A DNA stretch of 64,000 nt from Notospermus geniculatus (Eukaryota > Nemertea > Pilidiophora > Heteronemertea > Lineidae). Shown here piece after piece: positions 33,640-45,410 of the stretch. The DNA lies in contig NMRB01000201.1 in the NCBI GenBank assembly GCA_002633025.1, positions 300,961-364,960 on the forward strand, given 5' to 3'. Position 1 is the stretch's first letter; every line of letters begins with the position of its first letter. The translations under genes and the position numbers were made by a program. The notes below the pieces were generated by a model. It was given only the letters and a program-made list of their open reading frames with translations. It did no database searches and had not been told where the DNA came from.

Positions 33640-34010
33640 GAAAATCTATTGTCCACCTGGATAAACCCTAACAACCTGCAAGGCAAATCTATTGTCCTCG
33701 TAGATGGACTGTAACAAGCTGCTAGGCAAATTCATTGTTGACCAAGATACACCTTAACAATCTGCAAGGCAAATCTATTGTCCACCTACAAACACCCTAA
33801 CAAGCTGTAAGACAAACCTATTGTTCTCTTTGATGGACCGTAACACGCTGCAAGGCAAATCTATTGTTCACCTACTGCAGAAATACCCAACCAACCTGCA
33901 AGACTTGGTGGGGTGTCTGTTCTATTGTTCACCTAAAAAAACTATCAGGCAAATCTATTGTTCACCAAGGCACACTCAATCAAGCTGATAGGGTAAACCT
34001 CTTGTTCACT
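33640..34010 (+). repeat. Minisatellite of about 43 bp (CAAGGCAAATCTATTGTCC)
   Basis: Seven or eight units of AACCTGCAAGGCAAATC, TATTGTCCACCT and an ACCCTAAC spacer. Confidence 0.9.
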
Positions 34011-34906
34011 TGGCTACGCCCTATCGTTAGCTGGTTGTTAATGGCCCAGAGCCTGCTACAAGGGGGAGAGGCTCAGCAAATGAGAGCTGTCCGTGAATAA
34101 ACTTAACTAAGTGATGTGACGGGGCTTCTCAGCTGAATAATCTGGTTTATTCAGAGCTTCTTGCATGGTGGGCAAGACTTGAGATTTACTTTGGCTGCGC
34201 AAGGAATTTCTGTAGGCTTAGGCCTATATTACATCAAAAGACTGCTATCTGGGCTTGACTTGTTGATGCATTTTGTTACCAGTCCAACTGCATACTCTCA
34301 TGCCTCTACTTTGATGTCTGTGTGGTCAGTGTTTGAATAAAGATTTGCTCCCTATCGGAATGTATCATGCGTTCTAAACGATGGCACGGCATGGAGGTTC
34401 TTTATTTTGATGAATATGCCTCCTTCACAAGCATTGCTAAACAAGGTTCTTCCTAGGACAGTGCCGTTCATTATGACCATAATTGAGGATGTAGTTGGCA
34501 AGAGTGCAAATCTTAAATTCTCCTGAATCGCTGCATTTGAGAATTCATCAAATGAAAGATCCTGTGTGTCGATTTTTCTGATTTAATAAGTGGTGAAATG
34601 AATGTAGTGCAAAACTCTTCAGTTTGAAATATATTGAAATTATTTGAAATGGATGTGACTGGTTGATGACAGAAATAAACATGATGAGGGAGTCATTCAG
34701 AATGATGGGCAGTGCGTACTGAATTCGTGATCAGGAACTGAAAACCCCAACCTCAGCCAAGTGGAAGGGATAGCCCTCTACTGCTGAAAGGCCATAGGTG
34801 CGCTTACGCTTACCACCAGCAGGATGCTGAAAGGCCTCTGAATTGTGGAGCTGTATGTGGGCTGGTTCGCATACTAAAGGAGTTGTATGATGGAACCATT
34901 ATAGTA

Positions 34907-35121
34907 CCATCAGGGCCAAAGCTAAAGCACTATTGTCCCAGGTAAGTATGAAAGAGGCCATCTCAAGCTACTCATGTTCCTCACTCACTTGGGTGGGTTT
35001 TTTACTTGGCACAAGGTACAAAGCTTGACGGCTTACTGTCCAATGCAACGGATGTGAGGAACCAGGGATAATTACCAAGTAGGCCTACCAACTGCTTGCT
35101 GAGCGGCTTTGAAAACCACCA
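34907..35121 (-). mobile_element. tRNA-derived SINE, family A, head decayed
   Basis: CCATCAGGGCCAAAGC, GAGGCCATCTCAAGC, CACAAGGTACAAAG and CTTACTGTCC follow the family A body in reverse. The head survives as GCTTGCTGAGCGGC. Confidence 0.8.
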
Positions 35122-35833
35122 GGCTACGAGGAACCAGTCATTTTTGAGCGGCAGGTCCCACATTACTTTGCCAGTACGATCTCATTGTTTACACTATTGC
35201 CACACTAAAGCGGTGATGCAAGACCATTCTCTAACTTCTAGGACATTACTGATTTATCACTGCCGGGTACGGATACTTCACCGAAGTACAAGTCAAGATC
35301 GAGATCCATTGTAATCAATAATGGAGGGCTATTTTCAGTGTACTGAAACTGATCCCCGTTCGCTGTTTGGTAAATCCTGATACTGCACACGTATGGTGAC
35401 TGGAATCTCATGATTTCTTCAATGGTGATTGAAAAGATGCAATGATCACCTCGTCCATTGGGAACCCTGGTTGTTCTGATGCTAGATGATTTCGGCTACA
35501 ATTAACTCATTTATCATTCATGACTTTCATGTTAATCTTAGTGGTGTTTACATTGCAAAGCTTTTTCATCAACATCACTCTTGCCTCATGCTACTGAGGA
35601 AGCTGTAGAGGAGATTGCTTACAGTCTGCCTGGGCTGTGTTCATGCAGTGTAGACCTGTAGGAATTATCACATGCCACTCAACCATGTCAACTGAATATC
35701 AGTTGGTGTGGCATCAAATCGACAAGACAAGCCACGGAGGAATTCCTCCTTGGTTCATTTGTTCCTTAGCCCAGTCTGTTGGAGGGTCTTGTCGCCAGGG
35801 ACGGAGGGCTCTCCTCTGTTACACTGGAAGTCG

Positions 35834-35939
35834 CCTGTCCTCGCACCACAGGGCTTTGGTCTCGCTCCTCTTCATACGCTTGCACACAAAGTGAGTGGAC
35901 GAGAGGAGCAAGACCAAAGCCCTGTGGTGGCAGGATGGA
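35834..35939. mobile_element. Short hairpin element, CATCCTCCCACCGCAGGG family, copy 4
   Basis: CACCACAGGGCTTTGGTCTC and GAGACCAAAGCCCTGTGGTG-type arms around TTCATACGCTTGCACACAAA. This is the best-preserved stem of the family. Confidence 0.85.
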
Positions 35940-36135
35940 TGTGGCCAGACTTGTCTTCTCGGGGAACAAACCTGAGACTGCAGCGCTAACCTTACAGGGG
36001 CAAGTCCTGTTAGAAGGTTCAGCATTCTGCTCACCCCATGAGTCGACACCAAACCAGTTTCAGGCTGGCCTCAACCATCCCTTGTGTAAAACTGCAACTT
36101 TTATCTTGAGTGAGCCGTCTGATTTTCACTGACAG

Positions 36136-36318
36136 TTGGTATTTTATTCCTCAAAAAGACAGCACAGGTCAAGTGAACCTCAGAGTTCCGACTCTTACAT
36201 ACAGTACAACAACTTCCCCGGGGCCGGCGGTGACTATGGCGATGAGGAGATCAAAGACGGTCGACCACCAATGAAAAACCAGGACCTGAAGCAGACGGCT
36301 CTCTCCTTCTGGGCTATA
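36136..36318 (+). CDS. Unrecognised ORF with plausible splice borders inside the intron (possible cassette exon or gene fragment)
   Basis: An open frame of 61 codons begins right after a TTTTCACTGACAG acceptor-like site and can end at ATA|GTATCA in phase 0; if not spliced it stops three codons later. The peptide is polar and acidic (SSEPQSSDSYIQYNNF, then GGDYGDEEIKDGRPP) and ends QTALSFWAI. After the stop, another frame reads a hydrophobic run containing SIIVIVSGLI, which would continue the ORF as a membrane segment if one base were missing. The composition looks more coding than its surroundings. It does not fit between the two alpha-2/delta exons in known family members. It could be an alternative exon, a fragment of another gene, or chance. 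Confidence 0.25.
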
Positions 36319-36654
36319 GTATCATAGTTATCGTCTCCGGGCTGATAAATATACAAATAATTGATAAGGGACTGAATGTGCCTAGAATTTTGATTGGATA
36401 AATCACCGATATTGTCACTTTTAATTAAAAGATTTTAAATTTTCATGAGGGTGTTATTCTGCTGTAAATGAAGGTCTGTCTGGGTGATAGGGGCATGTCT
36501 CATGTCGAAGATCACATCTTTTCTAAGGGAGATTCTTGGCCCAGTCTGGATGGATCTTCCCTTGGATTCACAGCAGTACCAGCCAAGACTTCGATTCTTG
36601 CCAGATTGACAGAGTCAAGTTTCTGATAGGGTTCTTCAGAATTTACCTGCAGAG

Positions 36655-36992
36655 AGGAACATACAGTATCAGCCCAATGATGAGCTCTTCACGAATTGGT
36701 CGGGTCCAGTAAGGAGCATTGAGCCATAAAGAGGAGCATTGACTCAGAGAGGAACATCGGCCCAATGATTGGCTCTTCACTGGGTCAGCCTGGTCCCAAA
36801 AGGAGCATTGACTCAGAGAGGAACATCAGCTCAATGATTGGCTCTTCACTGGGTCAGCCTGGTCCCATAATTGCCTCAGAGAGGAACATCAGCCCAATGA
36901 TTGGCTCTTCACTAGGTCAGCCTGGTCCCAAAAGGAGCATTGACTCAGAGAGGAACATCAGCTCAATGATTGGCTCTTCACTGGGTCACTTG
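36655..36992 (+). repeat. Minisatellite, about 69 bp units (CAATGATTGGCTCTTCACTG)
   Basis: Five units of AGAGAGGAACATCAGC, CAATGATTGGCTCTTCACTG and GTCAGCCTGGTCCC. Shares its core with 37705-38140. Confidence 0.9.
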
Positions 36993-37704
36993 GGTCTTGT
37001 TCCTCCAGTTTGGACATGGAAAATATCTGATGTTGATGAAAAATGGTGCCAGTGACCTTCACTTATGGCGATGCTATCCAAATTCAATCCCATCATGGTA
37101 CCCAAGATAAGAATGAAACATGGTTTTCATCAGCGAACACATTTCCATTCTTAATAACATTGATGGTTATCGGGACTTACGCTGATGAATCCCTTCCTGT
37201 TGATTCATTCCCGAACCAAACTTCGGAACGGTGTCAAATCTGGTTAGCCAACCGCAGGAGCTTTCATTTCCATTTTTGATTGGATGATGCGGGAACAACA
37301 AATGAAGCATTTTCGGAGCGGAGACTGATATCTATTGATCCGTGCGAGAATCTTGTCTGATAGATTAATTGGGTTTGATTTCTAATCACGGAGTGATGGG
37401 ATGTCATTTTTGTGGAGCCGATGCGGTATTCTCATCAGAAGTTTGTTATGGGCTGGTGCTCTTACCAGAGTTGGGAAGTAGTGAAGGCGGACTACTCTGA
37501 TCATGATGTTGGCTCTTCTGCATCTGCTGGGTTGCCATTGAAGACTCACCTGAGTCATTTAGAGGAGAAACTGTAAAGGGGAGTGAAATTAGGCCTACTC
37601 CCGTCTAGGTCCATGGCAGGCTGATGTTTCCACGGTGTGACATGGGCAGCCGCAGGGATGAGTATTGCCATCGAAGCTATGAAGTGATCATGAAAGTGTG
37701 ATAT

Positions 37705-38140
37705 TGGTTCAAATATTGGCTCTTCACTGGCATAGTCAGTTCCAATAAGGAGCATCAGCCCGTAAAGGGCCCACTTATTGGCTCTTCAATGGCTTAGTCA
37801 GTTCCAATAAGGGAGCATTGGCCCATAGAGGAGCATTGACCCAGTGATTGGCTGTTCACTGGCTCAGTCAGTTCCAATAAAGGAGCATTATCCCTATGAT
37901 TGGCTCTTCAATGGTTCAGTCAGTTCCAATAAAGGAGTATTATCCCTATGATTGGCTCTTCACTGGTGCAGTCAGTTCCACTAAAGGAGCATCATCCCAA
38001 TGATTGGCTCTTCAATGACTCAGTCAGTTCCAATAAAGGAACATTGGCCCGTGAAGGGGAGCTTCGGTCCAATGATAGGCTCTTCACTGGCTAAGTTAGA
38101 TCCAATAAAGCAGCATTGGCCTTCTATAGAGGGGAGTGTT
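37705..38140 (+). repeat. Minisatellite, about 52 bp units, same core as 36655-36992
   Basis: Eight units of ATGATTGGCTCTTCAMTGG, CTCAGTCAGTTCCAATAAAG and GAGCATT. The 700 bp between the arrays is not repetitive, so the array was split or moved. Confidence 0.9.
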
Positions 38141-38567
38141 GGCCTAGTTCAAAACATTGTCCCAGTTGATGGAAAGTCTGATAGACCAATGGACACGATG
38201 AAAGAACATGGGTTGATTTGTTCAGTACCAGCTGTCTCTGGTGATGGGAACTTCAGTTTCGCTTCTATGGAATAAGTTCAAATCATCTGCAGATAGCTAA
38301 ACAAAATCATATTCAATGCTATATGGCATTGTCAGGAGGAATCGATCCTACAGAATGAGAGAACTGCTGCGTAAATATCTGATAATCTCTCACTATTGTC
38401 CAGCATCAACTATGTCCGCATCGGCAAACTTCACTCTGCAGCTGAATTACCGCGATAAACATCGGACAAGAGCTCAAGGCCACTCTCACGGAGTAATTCT
38501 GCGTAAATTGCATTAGTTTAATCATCTGTTTTGAACAAGTCAAGAGTTCGTGTTGGAATTCAGAAAG

Positions 38568-38826
38568 CCCTGATAGCCGAGTGGTTATCACGTCCGCTGA
38601 GCAAGCGGCAGGTCCTGGGTTTGAATCTAGCCAGTGCCATATGGGATTAATCATCCCTGGCTCTTCATGTGTTGCATGAGACAGTAAGCCGTGGTGCCTT
38701 GTACCTTGTGCCTTTGCAAGGGCAAGAAAAAGACCCCATCCAAGTGAGGAACATGAGAAGCTTGAGATGGCCTCTTCCATATACTTATCAGGACCAATAA
38801 TGCTATGTCTTCAGCCCTGATGGAAA
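38568..38826 (+). mobile_element. tRNA-derived SINE, family A, full length
   Basis: The head has a Pol III A box (TAGCCGAGTGG) and B box (GGTTTGAATC) about 35 bases apart. The body has CATGAGACAGTAAGCCGTGG, AAAAAGACCCCATCCAAG and GATGGCCTCTTCC, and it ends CAGCCCTGATGG. The 3' half of the head does not close a cloverleaf, so it is a SINE and not a tRNA gene. Confidence 0.9.
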
Positions 38827-39358
38827 CATACAAATACAGTGACACGAGGGACCATTATATTCAAGTGGGTTAAAGCCAACTTGATGTCTTCTGAACATCT
38901 TTAGCTGTGAAAAACAAGATTTCAATCAGGAGCGCAACATCTTAAAGGTCAAGAGGATGATTCACCTCTAGAAGATGATTTGTCTCCCGAAATAATCCTC
39001 ATCAAGTTGAGGATCCTCTTAGTTCAGAGACAAGAAAAGAAGAAAAAAGAATCTGTATATAGCAAGAAACAGGATATTTAAGTACCGAGATGTGCTCTCC
39101 GAGATTAGTTGGAGACATCGAAGATTGTGATATGATGGATTGGGAAAGAAAACAACAATTGAAGGGCGATTGTTAAGTGCACTGGAGTATGGATACGAGG
39201 AGACGCTCATGAAGTATCTCCAGATAGCATTTAATACTGAGTAGAGGAATCATGTTGCCCTTCAGCAGGGTCTGCAGCTACCATGTTTGGAACAACAGCC
39301 AGCACAGTCTATTTGCCTTCAGCTGTGCACTATAGTGCTGACTTGTAGGCTATCTTTC

Positions 39359-39620
39359 CATCAGGGCCGAAGCTATTGCATTATTGGCCGTGGTAAGTAC
39401 GGAAGAGGCCATCTCAAGCAACACTTGTTCCTCACTTCATGAATTGGATGGGGTCTTTTACTTGCCCTTGCAAAGGAATGATGTACAAGGCACCATGGCG
39501 TACTGTCCCATGCAACAGACATGAAGAGCCGGGGATGATATCCCATGTGGCCCGGGCTCGGTCCGAACCTGGGACTTGCCGCTTGCTTAGCGGATGATAA
39601 CCACTTGGCTATCAGGGCTT
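39359..39620 (-). mobile_element. tRNA-derived SINE, family A, full length
   Basis: Minus-strand copy with head GATAGCCAAGTGG and B box GGTTCGGACC and the full body. It lies 530 bp from, and opposite to, the copy at 38568. Confidence 0.9.
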
Positions 39621-40622
39621 CAAATGCATCCCTCGTGTCATTCATAGTGTGCCTACACCTCTCAAGCATCAAGGTGGAGATCAAGAGCCGCCTGACCGAC
39701 AGATGGATTTCAAAGAAAGTGGTTTCAATTCCTGTCTGGTTTAGACATTGGAAACTCTTTGATGAGACCAGAGTGGTGGAATTCCACCGCAGCCAGTGCC
39801 CATCTTTGTTTACTTAGAGCGTTTATGTGTGCCACTATGGTTAGGCACCAGTTGGGCTTATTGGCCTTGCGACTCCGTCCGGCAAAATGGTCCGAGTTAG
39901 GGAGGCTGAGGATTATTGCAGCCATTGCTAGGAAATTTGAAGACCGCATTGTTCTCAGCAAGGAACTGGTGACCTACTGCCGGACACCAAATGCAATCGA
40001 TTTTTCGTTCCGATGTATCACTTCCTGCTGTGGCGACCACTGGCCATGACACCGTCTGCTCCCTGTTGGGTAATTAATGAATGCTCCCCATTGGTTAATT
40101 AATCAGCCTAAATCCATAATTATAGAGTTACAGACTCAATTTGGTGCCCTATGTGGTGTGCTAGCGTGACAAAGCTGTGAGTATTGTTGTCATAGTCATG
40201 CTGTCAGGAAAATTAGGCCCCACCATGGTGCATATTCATGGCAGAGGGATCCCGAGGCCGGCGCGGCAAGTGGTATGAGTGTTTATTATGGCTAATCTTC
40301 TCATCAAAACGAACGAAGTGTTTGAAGTCATCTTGGCGTCTGCTTCAGTCTCGCAAGGTCCCCGTAGGCAGAGTCACAAAGTGTCTGCCATCATCTGATT
40401 ATGTGACTATATATAGCTTATAGTTAGCTATAATTACTTCAATTTGATTCATTATTTTGAAACATGGAAGTGCAATCCGGAACAAATTTCTTCCGGCAAT
40501 TGTCATTTCGTAAAATTTACCATGATTTCGAAGGTTGGTTCAGAGAGGTATGATACTGTGTAGGTGGTACTGCCTTTAGAGTTTGGCCATAAAAAGTCTT
40601 TCTTCTGGGGTTGACTTGGTAA

Positions 40623-40750
40623 GCCCCCGTTACATAGAAGTATACGGTATACGAAAACATCGGTTAACAATGGCTTCACGGGCGTTAATCCATTTGAAGC
40701 CTTTGTTAACTGGCGTTTTCGTATACCGTATACCGTATACCTGAGGGGAG
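40623..40750. mobile_element. Hairpin element with TATACGGTATACGAAAAC arms
   Basis: AGTATACGGTATACGAAAAC and CGTTTTCGTATACCGTATAC are inverted, then GTTAACAATGGCTTC and GAAGCCTTTGTTAAC. The arms contain GTATACGGTATAC, itself palindromic. Confidence 0.8.
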
Positions 40751-40846
40751 TTGGGTATGGGGCTAGTGTTGGTGGTCGTAGCAAGGCCTATTGCTTTAGA
40801 GAAGGAAGTCACATTTGGTACATACTCACTACTTGTACATTACTGT

Positions 40847-41078
40847 TAAGCCAACAACACACTAGGCGATATCGCAAATGATCTACTTGCCATGATCTTC
40901 TTGCTAGCCATCGGAGACTAGGTTATTGTATTGGTTTGGTATTGTTTGACATTGGGCGAGTATCGCTGGCGAGAAGATGCCACACATCACTGTCCAGCAC
41001 GCACCTGGCTTCAACAGCCGATTTTGCTCGCTTGCGATCACATCGCTTGCAATATCACCTGGTATGCTGCTGGCTTTT
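40847..41078. mobile_element. Foldback element of the CAGCACACCAGG family, uninterrupted
   Basis: AACACACTAGGCGATATCGC and GCAATATCACCTGGTATGCT are the inverted ends; the inner arms use TCGCTGGCGAGAAGATGCC. With no nested insert this is the best single copy for defining the family. Confidence 0.75.
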
Positions 41079-41458
41079 CCAAGTGCCAAAGCTAAATGAA
41101 ACCCAGACATGTTTTTTGACCCTCGGTACGGTTTCACTGACTTGATATCGTACGACAAAAGCATTACTACATCGTGAACGAAAGCTAGCTTAGAACTGAA
41201 ACCTAAAGACTGAGCTTTAGTGACGTCAATGCTACGATTGTGAAACGGGCAATAAATGATACTTAGAACAAAAATCCTTGTTGCATTCGATAAATAAACC
41301 TGCTTTGTTTGTTGGCTGGCTTCTAAGCCTTGGAGAAAGAAAAGTGGACTTAACGTTTAGCATGTCAGTGACTGCTGATGCTGCTAAATAAAGGTTTGCT
41401 TTATGATAGTGATGCTCAGCTGGGAATGGTTGCTGTGTTCTTTAGCGACCTGTTATCA

Positions 41459-41490
41459 TGTGGGGGTGGGGGTGGAGTGGGGGGGGGAAG
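41459..41490 (+). repeat. G-rich tract, potential G-quadruplex
   Basis: TGTGGGGGTGGGGGTGG followed by AGTGGGGGGGGG. Similar but shorter runs are at 33302 and 51714. Confidence 0.8.
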
Positions 41491-41596
41491 CTCCATTCTT
41501 TGAGAAGAGCCAAAACTGCCCGGTCCTTGAAGTCAGCCATGAAGTTTACCCTGCATCATACTTGTGCCAGTCACCCATCCACGTAGTCATGGTAAT

Positions 41597-41692
41597 GATC
41601 GCGCTCTACGTTGCTTAATTTCTAGTGCCGAGGCCAACGCGCCAACCACTAGGCCATAAAGGAAATCCTCCATGGCTGGCGGGTTAAGCCGT
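41597..41692 (-). mobile_element. tRNA-derived SINE head, GGCCTAGTGGTTGGCGCG type
   Basis: Minus strand: TATGGCCTAGTGGTTGGCGC and TTGGCCTCGGC, then AAGCAACGTAGAGCGCG. Same family as 53020. Confidence 0.7.
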
Positions 41693-43678
41693 GCCATACA
41701 GTAGCTGCGAGGGATTCAATGCATACCCGTCTTCTAACTGTATTGCAAGGTCGGAAAGAATTGCACAACATAAGCACCATTGATTTAATACCTTGCTGTT
41801 CATGACAATGCCTCACTGCATGCAACAAACTGCTAGCCATTAGGAGATTGCACTCAATAAAAGTCATCTCATCTGTGACATCGTGATGTTAATCTGCTGC
41901 GGACCGAGATAATTACAATTATTTTTCAATCGAAATAAAGATGATATCATGCGATGAGCGAATGGTGTGTTTTTAGATAGCAGCTGTCATCGTAGAATCA
42001 TAAAATCAATTTAAAAATTATTCATTGTTCAAGGAACTCATAAATTTCCCCTGGTTCAATCAATGCAACATGACGAGTTGGCATGCGTGCACCAAACGTG
42101 AATCCGGGATGGGAGGTTCATGGACAGTTGGTCTTTTTGGGTACAATTAAACCTTTTACCAGTGGCAATGTCAACAAAAAAGAGGAAAATTTACCTGTTT
42201 GTCAAAGGTTTTTGAAACCCTGTCACATAGATATTCATTTCAAAGCACTCGTTGAGAACTTTCCAATGAATACCTACTTGGTAGGGTTGAGTTAATGTAT
42301 CCAAAACTGAACGTCTGGAGTTAAAAAAATATTGAGTCCAGAGCTGAGTGCCAAACGCAGCATTGTTAGCTCTATAGGCAAGAAGGAAATTGGCTGATGA
42401 GTAAACTTCCTCGTCTCGGCATAACCACTTCGGTGCCGACTTCTGGTTTACTGATATGGTGGATAAGGCTGAAGTATGCCAGCGTTTTCGTCACACAAGT
42501 GATGTCATGACTCTGTTTTCAGGGGCGGATCCACGATTTTGAAAAAGAGGGGGTGCACTGTGCTAGAAACATTGAAATGTGCGGTGAATTTCAATGATTT
42601 GCTCCAAATCTCAGAATTTCACGGTCAATTTCACAGATTTGTTGGCCAAAAGGTGGCGCGCGCCAGGTGTGCCCCCTGGATCCGTTCCTGGTTTTGTCAT
42701 GGTGATGGCATACTGGTAGTTGCAGTGTTACTCTTTTTACTGCTACTCAGCATTTAAAGCCCTCTTTCCTTTAACAGCGGTTTCCACCACAGTTTACGGC
42801 GGCATTGTGGTTTTCACAGGCATTGGGATAATTATCGCACCATGTATGTAAACCATCAAAGGATTCTCAAAAATGCTGTGAAAACCGCTCCGCAAACATG
42901 GCAGAGTTCACTGGAGTGAAAATGGGCCTTTAATGAACTCTAGTGCCAAAATGGTTAAAAACAATGCAGTCACATCGCTGTTAAAATCTTGTGATCTGTT
43001 GGTACCATCATTGGCTGAGAGAGAAAACTAAATTCAATTTAAGAATGGTGTGAAAGGCAATGTGGATTCGAGGCACTTTCATTATAGCATGTTATGATAC
43101 TAAGTCTCTGAAGTCAAAGACAGAGAAGTGGTTGATGTAATGTGGGAGAATGAGATTGTCGTGAGGTTATAAGCGATCCCTCTGAGGTTGGAAACTTTGA
43201 GAAAAAGTTGAAAGTTTGATAACAAATTTTGCTGACTGTGAGTTTATGTCTTAAGAGACCGCAAACATCTTCAGTTAATATAAACGTCTCGATATTTGAA
43301 GTCTGAAACGTCGGGACTAATTCGTTTTCGTATGAAGATTGGTGATCCAAAGAGAATCGCATGATCTGAGAATGTGTGATTGGGCTCATAAACCAGCTGA
43401 TCAAAGAGTTAGGTTCAGGTGGCATAGCGTTCCAGCGAATTATCTGCGGTGTTTTTGGCGATGTTGGATTAGGAAATGTTGTCATGCGATGCGATGTCAG
43501 CACGCGTCAGGAGAACTTCACGCGAGTTAGGGCTGAAGATGGATGATGCAGGATGGATTCGTCACCTTACTGCTGTCAGTTAAATAGTGGGGGAAAATGT
43601 TACCCTTAGCTGTTTGTTGGTCTCTTTGCCAATATCACTTGCGTATTCGAGTAATGGGGCCAAATAATTGGAGTTAAC

Positions 43679-43917
43679 CATCAGGGCTAAAGCCAAAGCA
43701 TCATTGGTCGTGGTAACTGTGGAAGAGACCATCTCAAGCTACACATGTTCCTCACTTGGATGGGGTCTTCCACCTGCCCTTGAAGGTACAAGGCACAAAG
43801 CACCACGACTTACTGCCCCATGCGACGAGAAGAGCCAGCGATGATGAATCCCATTTGGCCCAGGCTGGATTCTTGGACCTCGCTTGCAAGGTGGGCGTGG
43901 TAATTGCTATCAAGGGT
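43679..43917 (-). mobile_element. tRNA-derived SINE, family A, decayed
   Basis: CATCAGGGCTAAAGCC, GAGACCATCTCAAGC and GGATGGGGTCTTCC mark the body. The head is reduced near 43890-43917. Confidence 0.8.
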
Positions 43918-43961
43918 CCTCAGTGGCAATGGGCACAGATGTTGCTACTGCACCTAAGGTA

Positions 43962-44196
43962 GCCTTGTAGCTATCAGTCCGCTTAGCAATCGGCAGGTCC
44001 TGGATTCGAATCCAGCCTGCATGGGCCACGTAGGATTATTCGTGACTCTTAACATCACCACATGGGACAGTAAGGCATGATTCCCTATACCTTGTACCTC
44101 TGCAAATACAAGTAAAAGACCCCACCCAAGTGAGGAGAATGAGTAGCTTGATACAGCCTCTTCCATACTCACCTTGGCTTTGCCCTGATGGAAAAA
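43962..44196 (+). mobile_element. tRNA-derived SINE, family A
   Basis: B box GGATTCGAATCC is well kept and the A box is partly lost. The body and the end GCCCTGATGG are clear. It lies head to head with the preceding copy, 45 bp apart. Confidence 0.85.
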
Positions 44197-45004
44197 TACG
44201 ATGCAATATTGCACCAAAGCACCTCAGAGATCACAGTCGATTTATTCCATAATAGCCTTTGGTGAGGGAAGAATTCTTACTTTTCTGATAAGAATCCATT
44301 CCAGATTCATGTCAGTGACGTGTCCATGTCGTAACGCAGGAAGACACAGCCATAAATGTGAAGCATAAAGGAGAAAATGATAGGATGCCCAATGTTTTCT
44401 TGCCTTTGTTCCATTGTTTATGCACAAATCTTTGACGACATTATTCTGCCGTCTCTTTATTCTTCTTATCCATAAAGATTTCCTTTGTAACATCAGAGAA
44501 TAATCAAGGAGGGGTCATCTCAGAGGTCAAAAGCGAGTCGAGTCAAAATCATAGGATGGTGTTGATTTCCTCTGTATGTATGTGCTCATGTCGGTTTCTT
44601 TGTATCCTTGGTGAATAATCTTTCATGTGATCGAGTACCGGATGGGGTCTGCTCAGATGTTGAAAACGGAGAATGGAATTATTGTCGACTTCCTTTCTAT
44701 ATTGGACTCCTGTTGTAACAATAGTCTGGCATGTGATCTTGTAATGGAAGAGGGGGTGATCTCAAGAGTTAAAAGTGGGGTTGTCAATTTCCTCAAATGC
44801 TGATATGCATATGAACTGGAGGGGGTGGGGTTAGATCAGCAGGCAAATACTGGGATTGTCTTCTCTTTTTATTTTGTTGCAGGTATATAGCAATCCTTCT
44901 GTGTACATTTTATTTCAAATTGGAACCTGTGTATGCCTAGGCCTATCCATAATAATTTCAAATTTGAGTAGATTCAACCTAGTGAACGTAATTTGGGCAA
45001 CTGC

Positions 45005-45034
45005 CTGCATGTCATGATTTATCATGACATGCAA
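45005..45034. repeat. Short perfect palindrome
   Basis: TGCATGTCATGA and its complement TCATGACATGCA around a four-base centre. No associated element. Confidence 0.7.
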
Positions 45035-45410
45035 CCTTAGGTGCAATATTTTCATCAAATATATTTCAACATTGTGAGTTGAAATGAGCAAGCTGACAGA
45101 CCTAATTCGTTGTAAATCGTATTGCTGTCAAAATAAATTTGAAAAACGTCAAATTGCTCTTGATTAGGCCGCTCTCAGAGCTGCTGTGTATGGATTTTCT
45201 GTTAGAAAATGAAATGGAATTCGTGTCTTTTAGGGCAGAATTTCAGTACTTGTCAATCTGTCTTGTGGAGGGAAATTGAAAATTTGCACCAAGTAAAAAC
45301 TAACGATATTGAATTATCTATTCACAGCTCCAATCCCAAGTGCCATGATGTTTTGTGGGAGGGTTCATAGTCTCCCCTATAATGCTGTTGCCGATTTCCT
45401 CCTGTCAAGT

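Noticed and set aside
38568-38640. tRNA gene (clear A and B boxes)
   Set aside because: No closed cloverleaf or acceptor pairing, and the same head recurs with a 180-bp body, so it is a SINE. The same applies to 29496, 41640 and 53040.
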